Shown one piece after another: positions 28,078-38,975 of a stretch of 64,000 bases of DNA. Under the pieces are notes generated by a model. The model did no database searches. It saw only the letters and a program-made list of their open reading frames with translations, and was not told the origin of the DNA. The stretch spans positions 310,001 to 374,000 of the forward strand of contig CAVZCK010000018.1 in the NCBI GenBank assembly GCA_963773735.1, written 5' to 3'. Position numbers and translations under genes: made by a program. This DNA comes from CAVZCK01 sp963773735 (lineage in GTDB: Bacteria; Pseudomonadota; Alphaproteobacteria; Rhizobiales; Rhodomicrobiaceae). Within the stretch, counting starts at the first letter, position 1. Each line of letters begins with the position of its first letter.

Positions 28078-28922
28078 TTCCGCAGCTCGGCCGTGATATA
28101 TTTGGCGAGCGTTGCGGCCGGCGCCTGGATTCCGTCCGCCCTTTGCTGCAGCACCAGATCGACGGGCGAGAGCGGCGGAAGTCCATCCCGCGAGGTGAGA
28201 CGGCGCAATTCGTTGCTTGCCGAGCATTTCGGCAGGATCGACACCGCCAGACCTGCAAGGACCGCCGCCTTCAGCCCGGAAATGCTTTCGCTGATCGAGA
28301 CGATCGTCCAGGACAATCCCGCCGCGCTCAGGGCCTCGATCGCCTTCTGCCTCAGAACGCTTCCCTCGGGGAGCAAAGCGAGTGGCAGGCGGGAATTCAG
28401 CTCCGGACGCGCATCGGGCGAGGCAACCCAGACGAGCGGCTCTTGCCGGACGATCTGCGGCTCGACGAAATGTGGCTGCGCCGTCAGCACCGCGATGTCG
28501 ATCTCATTCTGCAACAATGCTGCGTGGAGATGGACGCTACGCATGCAGCGCAGCTCGATCTCGACGTCTGGATGCGCCCGCGCAAAGCGGCCGAGGATCT
28601 GCGGCAGGAGATAGGGTGCATATAGGTCCGGTGTTCCCAGCGTCACATGCCCGGCAAGACCTGGCGTGGAAAACCGGCTGCGGATCTCTTCATTAAGCGC
28701 GATGAGCTTGCGCGCATAGCCGAGCAGAACTTCACCGTCCTTGGTGAGTGCGCGCTTATTTTCGGCGAACAGCGTCCGGTTGAGCGCCGCCTCAAGCCGC
28801 TTGAGCTGGTGAGTGATCGCCGGCTGGCTTCGCCCCACGCGCCTTGCGGCAGCCGTCAAGCTTCCCGTGTCGATGACGGCGATAAACGTCTTCAGCAGCG
28901 AAACGTCCAGATCCGGGATCAT
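28074..28922 (-). CDS. LysR family transcriptional regulator
   Basis: 282 residues, intact. The helix-turn-helix is LLKTFIAVIDTGSLTAAARRVGRSQPAITHQLKRLE, typical of the family N-terminus; the periplasmic-binding-like effector domain follows. It is convergent with the MFS gene and divergent from the TTT transporter genes. It may therefore control the sulfonate-type operon starting at 29331. A palindrome directly upstream fits autoregulation. Confidence 0.88.
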   Translation of the reverse strand: MIPDLDVSLLKTFIAVIDTGSLTAAARRVGRSQPAITHQLKRLEAALNRTLFAENKRALTKDGEVLLGYARKLIALNEEIRSRFSTPGLAGHVTLGTPDLYAPYLLPQILGRFARAHPDVEIELRCMRSVHLHAALLQNEIDIAVLTAQPHFVEPQIVRQEPLVWVASPDARPELNSRLPLALLPEGSVLRQKAIEALSAAGLSWTIVSISESISGLKAAVLAGLAVSILPKCSASNELRRLTSRDGLPPLSPVDLVLQQRADGIQAPAATLAKYITAELRN

Positions 28923-29330
28923 CAGCTATTCAGATTTTGAATATCTCCGACTTGAGAATAGATTTCGTACTCGGCGCTGTAAAGTTATAATGCCTGCCCA
29001 AGAAATGACGAAACAAGCGAATAAAGGGACGGAAACGCGAAGAGCACAGTTTGGGACGACCGTCCGTAAAAGCGTCGGCGGATGGCAAATTACCGTTCGC
29101 TGACGATCTGATCGGGCGCGGCTCCTTAAATCCATCTCCGCGTCCCTGAGGTAATCTTTTCGGCTATAATGTCGGCTTCCAGGACGAGCGTGGCGGGCGC
29201 GGGCATCTGTGACAGAATGACGGCCGGTGGATCGATGCTTGGCGCTATTTGAGCGCATTCGCCGGGCTCTTGCGCCTCGAACGGTGCTCCAGACCGCAAG
29301 TGGGTTTAATTTTATTGGAGGAGCTAAAGA
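28923..29330. other. Divergent promoter region between lysR and tctC
   Basis: 408 bases with no gene. It holds the palindrome at 28928-28942 and an AT-richer stretch around 28930-29000. It ends with GGAGG seven bases before the tctC ATG. Probably regulates both directions. Confidence 0.5.
28928..28942. promoter_or_regulatory. LysR-type operator candidate
   Basis: ATTCAGATTTTGAAT is a 5-5-5 inverted repeat fitting the LysR T-N11-A pattern. It lies 6 bases upstream of the lysR ATG, a position typical for autorepression. Confidence 0.5.
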
Positions 29331-30297
29331 ATGTTTCGTCATCTGCGATTGAGCGTTGTCGTGGGGTCGGCGCTTCTGGCTGGAGCAGCGGCGCTTGCAG
29401 AGCCCGGCGGCGGCGGAGGAGAAATATCCCTCGCGCCCGATCGAGCTGATCGTTCCATTCGGGCCTGGCGGCGGCGCCGACCAGCTCGCGCGGATCACGG
29501 CCAAGCTGATGGAGCCGCTGATCGGTCAGGGCATTCCGGTCGTTAATGTTCCCGGCGGCACCGGCGCGACCGGCATGGCCAAGCTGATCGCGGCGCCGGC
29601 GGACGGCTATTCGGCGGCGATCTACATCGCCGACACGCACGCTCTGCTGATGGGCAAGACGCCGCGCTGGAAGGTCGAGGATTTGATCCCGCTCGCGGTG
29701 ATGATCCAGGCTCCGTCCTATATTTTCGTTCCGAAGGACAGCCCCTATAAGACCTGGGCGGATTTCCAGAAGGCGGCCAAAGCCGAGCCCGGCAAGCTGA
29801 AAGTGGCGACGGTCGGCTTCGGCAGCGTCGACGACGCCACCTTGAAGCATCTGGAGGCCAAGGGCGGCGTCAAGGTGGTCCAGGTGCCGTTCTCCAAGCC
29901 GAGCGAGCGCTATGTCTCGATCCTGGGCGGCCATGCCGATGCGCTCTATGAACAGGCCGGCGACGTTGCCCAGTTCATCAAGAGCGGCCAGATCCGGCCT
30001 CTGATCATTTTCGGCGAAAAGCGGTCGGAATTCTTTAAGGACGTGCCGGCCTCGGCCGAGTTCGGCTATAAGGTCGCGCTTCCGCAATTCCGCTCCATCG
30101 TCGTGCGCGCCGATACCCCGCCGGATCGTGTGAAAACCCTCTCCGACGCCCTGGCCAAGGTCGCCGCCTCGGATGAATACAAGCAGTTTCTCAAGGATCA
30201 ATATGCCAGCGACGACAGCTTCCTGCCCGCCGACAAGGCCAAGAATTATCTGAAGGATCAGCTCGAAGATATGAAGAAGGCGAGCGCCGGGAGCTAA
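29331..30297 (+). CDS. tctC: TTT solute-binding protein (TctC/Bug family; one frameshift)
   Basis: Periplasmic receptor of a tripartite tricarboxylate transporter. The signal peptide MFRHLRLSVVVGSALLAGAA is in one frame. The mature protein YPSRPIELIVPFGPGGGADQLARI, a Bug-family hallmark, is in the next. One extra C near 29410 separates them. Corrected length is 321 residues. GGVKVVQVPF and GHADALYEQAGDVAQFIKSG follow the family. Inferred ligand is sulfoacetate, because the next genes activate and cleave it. Followed by a hairpin terminator. Confidence 0.85.
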
Positions 30298-30309
30298 GCC
30301 TCATTTCGG

Positions 30310-30344
30310 AAAGGCTATCCCCGTGCGGACGGGGATAGCCTTTT
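30310..30344 (+). terminator. Intrinsic terminator between tctC and tctB
   Basis: GGCTATCCCCGT and ACGGGGATAGCC form a 12-bp stem with a GCGG loop, and TTTT follows. It starts 13 bases after the tctC stop. Probably a partial terminator that keeps binding protein in excess over membrane subunits. Confidence 0.8.
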
Positions 30345-30454
30345 CCGGCTTTCGAAACAATAATACGCAATCAAGGGCCCCAAACAGGTCTGTTGCCCGT
30401 GCGGCGGCGATCGATGGCGATATGCCGCCGCGGCCGGCAGGTTGGGAGATGAAG

Positions 30455-30991
30455 ATGGAGCCGCAACGCCTGCGGACGGCTTTCCCTTATGCGCTGCTGC
30501 TCGCAGCAGCCGCCTGGTTCTACCACCTTGCCACACACATCCAATACGCCGCCCGGCCGGGCCAGATCGGTCCCGATTTCTGGCCGCACCTGGCGCTCGG
30601 CGCCATGATCGCGATCTGCGCCGTCGAGATCGGCCGCATTCTCGCGTTTGGCGGGAACGATCAGGCGGCCAGCAACGGGGCTGCCGCCAAGGACGAGGAT
30701 GAGGAAGAGGGGCAAGCGCCCCGCCAGCCTTTGCGCCTCGTTTTTGGGATCGCAGCGGTCGTGGCCTATGGCGCACTCATCACCATCTTCGGCTTCCCTC
30801 TGACCACCGCCGCATTCATGATCCTGTTCATTTATGCGGGCGGCTATCGTCAGCATCTCTCGATCTGGCTTTCCAGCCTGATCGGGGTCGTGATCCTTAC
30901 GGTGATCTTCCGCTCCCTCGTCTATGTTTCGCTGCCCCGAGGAGAGCCGCCATTCGACGTCATCACCGATGTCCTGGCGCGGCTTTTCTGA
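30455..30991 (+). CDS. tctB: TTT small membrane subunit
   Basis: 178 residues with four hydrophobic helices and an acidic loop KDEDEEEGQAPRQPLR between helices 2 and 3. The family's poorly conserved small subunit; its position between tctC and tctA identifies it. GGGAG lies 6 bases before ATG 30455, which I prefer to upstream in-frame starts. Intact. Confidence 0.8.
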   Translation: MEPQRLRTAFPYALLLAAAAWFYHLATHIQYAARPGQIGPDFWPHLALGAMIAICAVEIGRILAFGGNDQAASNGAAAKDEDEEEGQAPRQPLRLVFGIAAVVAYGALITIFGFPLTTAAFMILFIYAGGYRQHLSIWLSSLIGVVILTVIFRSLVYVSLPRGEPPFDVITDVLARLF

Positions 30992-31030
30992 TGACGCCTC
31001 GCTCCCTCCCATGTTTGATGAGTAACGATC

Positions 31031-32558
31031 GTGGATAGTCTGCTGCAACTCGCCTCTGGCGTTCTGACCTGCCTGGAGCCGTTCAATTTCTTCGTGCTGA
31101 TGATCGGCATCACCGTCGGCATGGTCGTGGGCTTTCTGCCCGGCTTAAACCTGGTCATCGGCGTGCTGCTGGTTCTGCCCTTCACCTATAAGATGGACAT
31201 CACTCCGGCGCTCATTCTGCTCTCCGGGCTCTATGTGGCGGGGACCTATGGCGGGGCCTTCACCGCCATTCTGTTCCGAATTCCCGGCGATCCCATCCAT
31301 GTGCCGTTCCTCTGGGACGGCCATGCCATGGCGAAAGCGGGACGGCCGTCCATGGCTTTGGGCTGGACGCTGTTCGCGGCTCTCGGCGGCGGCCTGATCT
31401 CCGCCGTCATCATGGTCGTGCTGACCAAGCCCGTCGCCAATTTCGCGCTGCGCTTTTCCTCGCCGGAATATTTCACCATCGTGCTGTTCGGGCTGGCCTC
31501 CGTCGTATCGCTGGCCCGCGGCTCGCTCGCCAATGCTCTGATCAGCCTCTGCCTTGGGCTGGTGATCGCGACCGTCGGCACCGATACCACCTATGGCGCC
31601 GCCCGCTTCACCTTCGGCGCGCCGATCCTGGCGGATGGCATTGAATTCCTGGTGGTCATGGTGGGCGCCTATGGCGTCGGCGAGGTCCTCGCCCGCGTGG
31701 AGCGAGGCTTCACCATCGCCAAGGTCGAGTTCGTCGAAAACCTCGAAGACCGACCTGCCATCGCTGCGCGAGGTCAGCGCCGTCAAGGGCATGTTCCTGA
31801 GAAGCACCATCCTGGGCACCATCATCGGCATTATCCCCGGCGCCGGAGCCACGATCGCCTCTTTCGTCAGCTATGGCGTCGAAGGCCAGATCGGCAAGCG
31901 CAAGGAGCTGATGGGGACGGGCATTCAGGAGGGCATCGTCGCCCCGCAAGCCGCGGCCACGGCATCGGTCGGCGGCGCCATGGTGCCCCTGCTCGCCATC
32001 GGCATTCCGGGCAGCGGCGCCACCGCCGTCATGCTCGGCGCTTTTACGCTGCACGGCGTGCAGCCCGGCCCGCAGGTGTTCCTGACCTCGGCAGGGATGA
32101 TCTATGCGATCTTCGCCTCGATCTTCCTCTCGCTGATCATCATGTCCGTTCTCGGCTATTTCGCCATCAGGCCACTCGTGGCGATTCTGGAGCTTCCCGA
32201 AGCCATCGTCTCCGCCTTCGTCATGGTGTTCTGCTTCATCGGCGCGCTCTCGATCCGCAGCGATGTCACCGATCTCTGGCTGATGATCGCCTTCGGCATC
32301 GTCGGCTATATTTTCGAGCGGCTGAAATTTCCGATCGCGCCGATGGTGCTGGGCGTCATCCTCGGCCCGCTTGCCGAAGAATCCTTTCTCAATTCGATGA
32401 TCAGCTATGGCAATGACTGGACGGTGTTCGTCACCCGCCCGATCTCGGCGGTGCTGGTGCTGCTGACGGCGCTCGTCCTGCTCGTCCCGCTTCTCGGCGC
32501 GATGAGATACAGGCCGCGTGTCGTCGAGCCGGAAACCGGAGCCAAGCGCGGAGCGTAA
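31031..32558 (+). CDS. tctA: TTT large membrane subunit (one frameshift)
   Basis: Corrected length 508 residues with about 11-12 helices; sodium- or proton-coupled channel subunit. GFLPGLNLVIGVLLVLPFTY and TYGGAFTAILFRIPGDP are the first repeat motifs, and GIIPGAGATIASFVSYGVEG is the second, in a frame reached by removing one base near 31750. The start is GTG 31031. It carries the substrate recognised by the binding protein across the inner membrane. Confidence 0.87.
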
Positions 32559-32659
32559 GCCGCGCGCGGAGCGAGCTTATTCAGGCTATTTATATCGCAA
32601 TGAAGACTTTCAATGCCGTGGAAGCCTTCCGTTCGCATATGAGAATACGCATTTACGCG

Positions 32660-32669
32660 ACACATGTGT
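32660..32669. promoter_or_regulatory. Palindrome upstream of the dehydrogenase gene
   Basis: ACACATGTGT is a perfect 10-base palindrome in the 176-base gap between tctA and sauS. It may be an operator for the IclR regulator encoded downstream. Weak evidence. Confidence 0.25.
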
Positions 32670-32734
32670 TTCTTTCGCCGGGATCGGCGTCATGCGCATC
32701 GCGAAGAATCCGCCAACCGTGAGGACGGTCCGAC

Positions 32735-34174
32735 ATGAGTTCCCCAGCCCTATCCGTTGCGTCCGCCGGCTCGGCCATTGACGAGCTCATCGCCCGCGCG
32801 CGCGCCGCGCAGGCGCGCCTTCGCTACGGCGACACAGGAACGGACCGACGAGGCGGTGCGCGCGCTCGCCTGGTCGCTCTACAATCCGGAGCACGCCAGG
32901 GAGCTGGCGGAACTCGCCGTGGAGGACACCGGCCTCGGCAACGTCCCCGATAAGATCATCAAGAAACAGCGCAAGACTTTTGGCACGCTGCGCGATCTAT
33001 TGCGCGCGAAGTCGGTCGGCATCATCGAGGAAGACCCGGCCAAGGGCATCGTCAAATATGCCAAGCCGATGGGCGTGATCGCCGCCGTGACGCCCTCGAC
33101 CAATCCGGGCGCGACGCCGGTCAACAAGGCGATGATGGCGGTGAAGGGCCGCAACGCCATCATCATCGCGCCCTCGCCCGCCGGATACAGCACCACCGCC
33201 CGCACCGTCGAGCTCATGCGCCAGGAGCTGGAGGCGATCGGCCTGCCCGCCGATCTCGTGCAGATCCTGCCGAAGCCGGTCACCAAGGAAAGCACCGAGG
33301 AGCTGATGCGCGCCGCCGATCTGGTGGTCGTCACCGGCAGCCAGGACAATGTCCGCCGCGCCTATTCGAGCGGCACGCCAGCCATCGGCGTCGGCGCGGG
33401 CAACGTGCCGGTCATGATCGACGAAAGCGCCGATCTCGCCGACGCCGCGCCGAGCGAATCTGCGCCTCGAAGATCTTCGACAATTCGACATCCTGCTCGT
33501 CGGAAAACGCCGTCGATCATTCTCGACAGCGTCTATGACGCGGCGATCGAGGCTTTGAAACAGGCCGGCGGCTATCTGTGCACTCCCGCCGAGAAACAGA
33601 CGGTCGAGAAGACGCTCTGGCAGAACGGCAAGCTGAACCGGCATCTGATCGCCAAGGATGCGCCCATCCTCGCCGACGCCTTCGGCTCTGCCCGAGGAGG
33701 CGCAGAAGGCAAAGTTCTTCTATGGTCGAGGAGACCGGCGTCGGGCGCGGCCATCCGCTTTCGGGCGAAAAGCTGTCGCTGGTGCTGACCGTCTACCGCG
33801 TCCGCGATTTCGCCGAAGGAAAGGCCAAGCTCGCCGAGATCCTCAACTTCCAGGGCAAGGGCCATTCGGTCGGCATTCACACCGAAAATATGGACCATGC
33901 GCGCGAGCTTGCCGAAGACCTCGAAGTGGTCCGCGTGCTGGTCAATTTCGCCCATACGTTCGGCAATGGCGGCGGCTTCGACAGCGGCCTCGGCTTCACG
34001 CTGAGCATGGGCTGCGGCTCCTGGCAGAAGAACAGCATTTCGGAAAATCTGAGCTACAAGCACTTCCTCAACATCACCCATCTCGTCACCCGGATTCCGG
34101 AGGACAAGCCGACCGAGGAAGAGCTGTTCGGCCCGCATTGGCGGCTGATCGGCTATGAGGGGGCCGGCCGATGA
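32735..34174 (+). CDS. sauS: CoA-acylating aldehyde dehydrogenase, probably sulfoacetaldehyde dehydrogenase (five frameshifts)
   Basis: Would reduce sulfoacetyl-CoA to sulfoacetaldehyde with NAD(P)H. The acylating type is shown by YAKPMGVIAAVTPSTNPGATP and GVGAGNVPVMIDESADL. Catalytic Cys lies in ASKIFDNSTSCSSENA, which appears only after correcting one missing base near 33453 and one extra near 33517. Other extra bases lie near 32820, 33690 and 33722. Corrected length is 478 residues. The end overlaps the ligase gene. Context (SucCD-like ligase, Xsc) favours sulfoacetate over other acyl-CoAs. Confidence 0.78.
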
Positions 34175-35300
34175 ATTTCCTCGAACATGTCGCCAAGGCG
34201 CATGTGCTGAAGCCGGCAGGCGTGCCGGTCCCGGCGTCGGTGCTTTGCGCCTCGCCGGACGAGGCGGCGGTGGCATTTGCGCAGATCGGGCCATGCGTGG
34301 TCAAGGCGCAGGTGCCGACCGGCAAGCGCGGCAAGGCCGGCGGGATCAAAAAGGCCGACAGCGCCGAGGAGGCGAGCCGGGCGGCCGCCGCGATCCTCGG
34401 CATGGACGATCGACGGGCACAAGGTCGAAAGCGTGCTTCTGGAAAAGCGCGCCGCCATCGCCCGCGAGCTTTACGCCGCGGTGATGACCGATTTTCCCGC
34501 CGCGCAGCCGCTCATCCTGTTCTCGACCGAAGGCGGCATGGACATCGAGGAGGTCGCCGCGACGCGGCCAGATGCGCTTCGGCGGCTCCATGTCACGCTA
34601 TCGAAGGGGCTGACGCGTGGTGACGTCGAGGCCATGCTGGACGGGCTCGATCTCGGCGCCGCCCGGCCGGCCATCGCCGATACACTTCTGAAGCTCTACA
34701 ATGCCTATCGCGAGACCGACGCCGAGCTGATCGAGATCAATCCGCTCGCCATCCTGGAGGACGGCTCGCTCGCCGCCCTCGACTGCAAGCTGACCATGGA
34801 CGACGCCTCGGCCGAGCGGCAGCGCGAGCTGGCGGCCCTGGCCGCGCGCGGAAAAGCTGACCGACCTGGAAGCCCGCGCCCGCGATGCCGGCCTCAAATT
34901 CATCGAGCTGGACGGCAATGTCGGCCTGCTCGCCAACGGCGCCGGCCTGACCATGACCACCATGGACGTGATCGCGCATTTCGGCGGGCGGCCCGCGAAT
35001 TTCCTCGAAATCGGCGGCGAGGCGTACACTAAGGCGGAGACGGCGCTTGGTCTCGTCCTGTCACACCCGAAGGTAAAAAGCCTCGTCATCAATTTCTGCG
35101 GCGCCTTCGCCAGAACCGACGTCATGGCCGATGGCGTCACCGCGGCCTGGAAGAAGCTGGGGCCCTCGCTGCCGGTATTTTTCTCCGTGCACGGAACGGG
35201 CGAGGCGGAGGCCGTCCAAATGATCCGCGAGCGGCTCTGCATGGAGCCCTATGACCTGATGGAAGACGCCGTCAAAGCCGCAGTCGAGGCCGCGCGATGA
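34171..35300 (+). CDS. sauC: ADP-forming CoA ligase beta subunit, probable sulfoacetate-CoA ligase (two frameshifts)
   Basis: SucC/MtkA-like ATP-grasp subunit. MNFLEHVAKAHVLKPAGVPVP, VVKAQVPTGKRGKAGGIKKA, ELIEINPLAIL and NGAGLTMTTMDVIAHFGG-PANFLEIGG are succinyl-CoA-synthetase beta hallmarks. Extra bases are inferred near 34405 (M|TIDGHKVES) and in an A run near 34851 (GK|LTDLEARARD). Corrected length is 375 residues. Couples ATP hydrolysis to thioester formation. It could be malate- or succinyl-CoA ligase by sequence alone; the position between SauS-like and Xsc genes gives the assignment. Confidence 0.75.
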
Positions 35301-36166
35301 TATACCGAAGGGGTCAGCGGGTTCTGGTTCAGGGCATCACCGGCAAACAGGGGACGTTCTGGACCGAAAAGATGGCGTCCGCAGGAACGGCGATCATCGG
35401 CGGCGTCAATCCCAAGCGCGCCGGCGAGAGCCATCTCGGCCTGCCCGTCTTCGCCTCGGCGAAAGCCGCGATGGACGAGGCGCCTTACGACATCGCCGTG
35501 ATGTTCATCCCGCCGGCCGCGGCGAAGGACGCTGCGCTCGACGCGATCGCGGCAGGCGTCAAGGCTCTGGTCATCCTCACCGAGCATATTCCCGCGCATG
35601 ACGTGCTGGCGATCCGCGAGGCGGCGAAAACAGGGGGCACACAGATCGTCGGCCCGAATACTGCCGGCATAGTCACGCCGGGCGAGGGCTTCGTCGGCAT
35701 CATGCCGGGGCACAACCCGAACATTTTTCAGCCCGGCCGCGTCGGCGTGATCTCCCGCAGCGGCAGCCTTGGCACGCTGATCTGCCTTAATCTGACGCGG
35801 GCCGGGCTCGGCCAATCCGCCTTCATCGGCATCGGCGGTGATCCGATGATCGGCACCACGACCACCGACGCGCTCAAGATGCTGGACGCCGATCCCCGCA
35901 CCGATGCGGTGGTCATCGTCGGCGAGATCGGCGGCGCGATGGAGGAGAAGGCGGCGGACTATGCGGCGCAGATGAAGAAACCGGTCGTCGCTTTCATCGC
36001 GGGGCGCGTCTCGCCGCCCGGCAAGAAAATGGGCCATGCCGGCGCGATCGTCACCGGATCAGCGGGAAGCTATGCTGGCAAGCGCACTGCGCTCGAAGCC
36101 GGCGGCGTCAAGGTCGCGGACACGCCGGGCGAAATTCCGGCGCTCGTCGCCGCGCGGCTCGGCTAG
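35297..36166 (+). CDS. sauD: ADP-forming CoA ligase alpha subunit, probable sulfoacetate-CoA ligase
   Basis: 289 residues, intact. The CoA-binding domain has QGITGKQGTFWTEKM and GVNPKRAG. The phosphohistidine His247 lies in KKMGHAGAI. It forms the ligase with the beta subunit; its start overlaps the beta stop by ATGA. SucD/MtkB-like by family. Confidence 0.8.
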   Translation: MIYRRGQRVLVQGITGKQGTFWTEKMASAGTAIIGGVNPKRAGESHLGLPVFASAKAAMDEAPYDIAVMFIPPAAAKDAALDAIAAGVKALVILTEHIPAHDVLAIREAAKTGGTQIVGPNTAGIVTPGEGFVGIMPGHNPNIFQPGRVGVISRSGSLGTLICLNLTRAGLGQSAFIGIGGDPMIGTTTTDALKMLDADPRTDAVVIVGEIGGAMEEKAADYAAQMKKPVVAFIAGRVSPPGKKMGHAGAIVTGSAGSYAGKRTALEAGGVKVADTPGEIPALVAARLG

Positions 36167-36283
36167 CCAATCGCGGACGGCAGGCACCCTCATGAATGCG
36201 GCGTTTCTCTGCCGGAGGAATCGCGTTGACTCGCGCTTTTGTCTCTTTTATCAATACTTTTAGTCTCAAAAAATGATACGCCG

Positions 36284-37150
36284 ATGGCGAAGCGCGGACC
36301 TGTAACGGATATCGGTTTACTCCCCAGGCATTCTGGGGAGCAGCCTGCATCGTCTCGGCCCGAGCATGTCGCCTCACTTGATCCGCGCACCGCGACCGAC
36401 CGCAGCCTCGCCATCATCGACATCGTGCTGAGCTCTGAGGCGCCGCTCCACGCGAAGATGATCGGCGCCGAGCTTGAGCTGCCGAAAGCGACCGTTCACC
36501 GGCTGATCGCCTCGCTCGAAACCAAGGGGCTGATCGTCAAGGACCCGGTGAGCGGCGGCTATGTCGCCGGCCCGAGCCTCTGCGACATGGCCTTCAAGAT
36601 TCTGCGCAAATCGGCGGCATCGGGCACCCGTCACGCCATCCTTGCCGACCTTGCGGCAAAGGTCGGAGAAACCTGCAATCTCGGCATTCTCGATGGCGGC
36701 GAAGCGCGCTATGTCGACCGCGTCGAAGCGTCTCACTCGCCCTTGAAGCTCGATTTCCGCCCCGGATCGCGCGTGCCGCTTTATTGCTCGGCGATGGGCA
36801 AGGTCTTTCTAGCGCAGATGCCCGAGAGCGCCCTTGCGCGTTATCTCTCGGGCGTCGAGCGCGAGACTTTTACCAGAACGACGCTCGTCAGTGAAAACTC
36901 GCTCCGCGATGCGCTCGCGGTGACGCGCGAGCAAGGCTACGCGATCGACGACGAGGAATATGTCGCGGGCGTCAACTGCCTGAGCGTTGCCGTCCCCGCC
37001 GAGCGCGCCAGGCATCTGATCGCGATCGCCGTGCAGGCGCCAAAATCCAGAAGGACCCTGACCGATCTCAAGGCTTTCCTGCCGATGCTCGAAAGCGCGG
37101 CGGAGAAAATGGCGGAGATCTTCGACAACGAGGTTGCCGGCCAACGCTGA
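36284..37150 (+). CDS. IclR family transcriptional regulator
   Basis: 288 residues, intact. The winged helix is SLAIIDIVLSSEAPLHAKMIG / LPKATVHRLIASLETKGLIV, and the effector domain has GSRVPLYCSAMGKVFLAQM and DEEYVAGVNCLSVAVPA. It lies inside the sulfoacetate gene run, on the same strand, between sauD and xsc, so it is probably the pathway regulator with a sulfonate or acyl-CoA effector. An upstream in-frame start at 36239 is also possible. Confidence 0.87.
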   Translation: MAKRGPVTDIGLLPRHSGEQPASSRPEHVASLDPRTATDRSLAIIDIVLSSEAPLHAKMIGAELELPKATVHRLIASLETKGLIVKDPVSGGYVAGPSLCDMAFKILRKSAASGTRHAILADLAAKVGETCNLGILDGGEARYVDRVEASHSPLKLDFRPGSRVPLYCSAMGKVFLAQMPESALARYLSGVERETFTRTTLVSENSLRDALAVTREQGYAIDDEEYVAGVNCLSVAVPAERARHLIAIAVQAPKSRRTLTDLKAFLPMLESAAEKMAEIFDNEVAGQR

Positions 37151-37185
37151 GCGCGGGCCGGCGCAATGCCCCAAGGAGACTGACC

Positions 37186-38963
37186 ATGAACGCAGTTGAC
37201 CGTCCCGGTTCTGGCGCAAAGCCGCTCCTGGCAACCCAGCTCAAGCCAATGACGATGTCCGCATCGGAGGCCCTTGTCGAGACTCTGGTTGCGCATGGCG
37301 TAACCCATGTTTTCGGCATCGTCGGCTCTGCCTATATGGACGCGCTCGACCTGTTTCCGACGGCAGGCATCCGGTTCGTTTCGGTCGCACATGAGCAGGG
37401 CGCCGGCCATATGGCGGACGGCTTTGCCAGAGCCTCGGGCCGCCACGGCGTCTGCATCGCGCAGAACGGCCCCGGCATCACGAATTTCGTCACCGCCATC
37501 GCGGCGGCCTATTGGGCGCATTCGCCGGTGGTCTGCCTGACGCCGGAGACGGGCTCCAATACGCAAGGGCTCGGGGGTTTCCAGGAAACCGAACAGCTCC
37601 CCTTCTTCGAGAAGATTACGAAATATCAGGTCCAATGCGCCAATCAGCAGCGCATTCCCGAGCTGCTAGCCGCTGCTTCGATTACGCCATGATCGAGCGC
37701 GGCCCGACGCAGTTCAATATCCCGCGCGACCTGTTTTACGGCAATTTCGACACCATTATCCCGCAGCCGATCTCGATCGAGCGCGGCCCCGGCGGCTCCG
37801 AGGCGCTGGCGCGCGCCGCCGACATGATCGCCGCGGCCGAGTTCCCGGTGATCCTGTCCGGCGGCGGCGTCGTGATGTCGGACGGCATCGATCAGGTGAA
37901 GGCGCTGGCCGAATATCTCCAGGCGCCCGTCGTCAACACCTATCTCCACAATGACAGCTTCCCCAGGAGCCACCCGCTCTGGGCCGGGCCGATCGGCTAT
38001 CAGGGCTCGAAGGCGGCGATGAAGCTGCTCGCTCAGGCGGATGTCGTCATCGCCCTCGGCACACGGCTTGGGCCGTTCGGCACGCTGCCGCAGCACGGCA
38101 TCGACTATTGGCCGAAGACCGCCAAGCTGATCCAGGTCGACCAGAACCCGCGCACCATCGGTCTCGTGAAGAAGACCGATGTCGGCATTTGCGGCGATGC
38201 GCGTCAGGCGACAACGGCGATCCTGGAATTGTTGCAATCGAGTAACCGCAGCATTCGCGCCCACGAAACGCGCGACAGGCGGCTCGCCGAAATCAAGTCG
38301 CAGAAGGACGCCTGGGAAAGCGAGCTGAACGAATGGGGCCAAAGCGGCGGGTCGCCGATCGCCCCACGCCGGGCGCTGCGCGAGCTTGAGAAGGCGATGC
38401 CCGCAGATGCCATGGTCACGACCGATATCGGCAATATCTGCTCGGTGTCGAACTCCTATCTGCGCTTCGAGAAGCCGAACAGCTTCTTCGCCGCCATGAG
38501 CTTCGGCAATTGCGGCTATGCCTTCCCGACCGCGATCGGCGCCAAGGTCGCGCGGCCCGATCGCCCGGCGGTCGCTTATGTCGGTGACGGCGCCTGGGGC
38601 ATGAGCTTCGGTGAGACGCTGACCTGCGTGCGGGAGAAGATCCCGGTCGTTGCGGTTGTTTTCAATAATGGCCAATGGGGCGCGGAGAAGAAGAATCAGG
38701 TCGACTTCTATGCCGACCGCTATGTCGGCACCAATCTCGACAATCCGAGCTTCGCCGGCGTCGCCAAGGCGATGGGCGCGGAGGGCATCAAGGTCGATCA
38801 TCCGGACATGATCGGCGACGCGCTGAGGACGGCCACCGCCTCGGGCAAGCCGACGATCCTGGAGCTGATGGTGACGCAGGAGCTGGGCGATCCGTTCCGC
38901 CGCGACGCGCTGAAGAAGCCGGTCAGGCTGCTGGATAAGTATAAGGCGCTGTCGGTGGCTTAG
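37186..38963 (+). CDS. xsc: Sulfoacetaldehyde acetyltransferase (one frameshift)
   Basis: ThDP enzyme that converts sulfoacetaldehyde and phosphate to acetyl phosphate and sulfite. Catalytic Glu lies in AHEQGAGHMADGFARASG. The substrate-domain run GGFQETEQLPFFEKITKYQ, the ThDP motif GDGAWGMSFGETLTC...NNGQWGAEKKNQ, and the end VTQELGDPFRRDALKKP match Xsc closely and separate it from acetolactate synthase. One base is missing near 37665 (ELL|RCFDYAMIERGPTQ). Corrected length is 592 residues. AAGGAG precedes ATG 37186. Confidence 0.87.
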
Positions 38964-38975
38964 GGCTGGCCGAAT

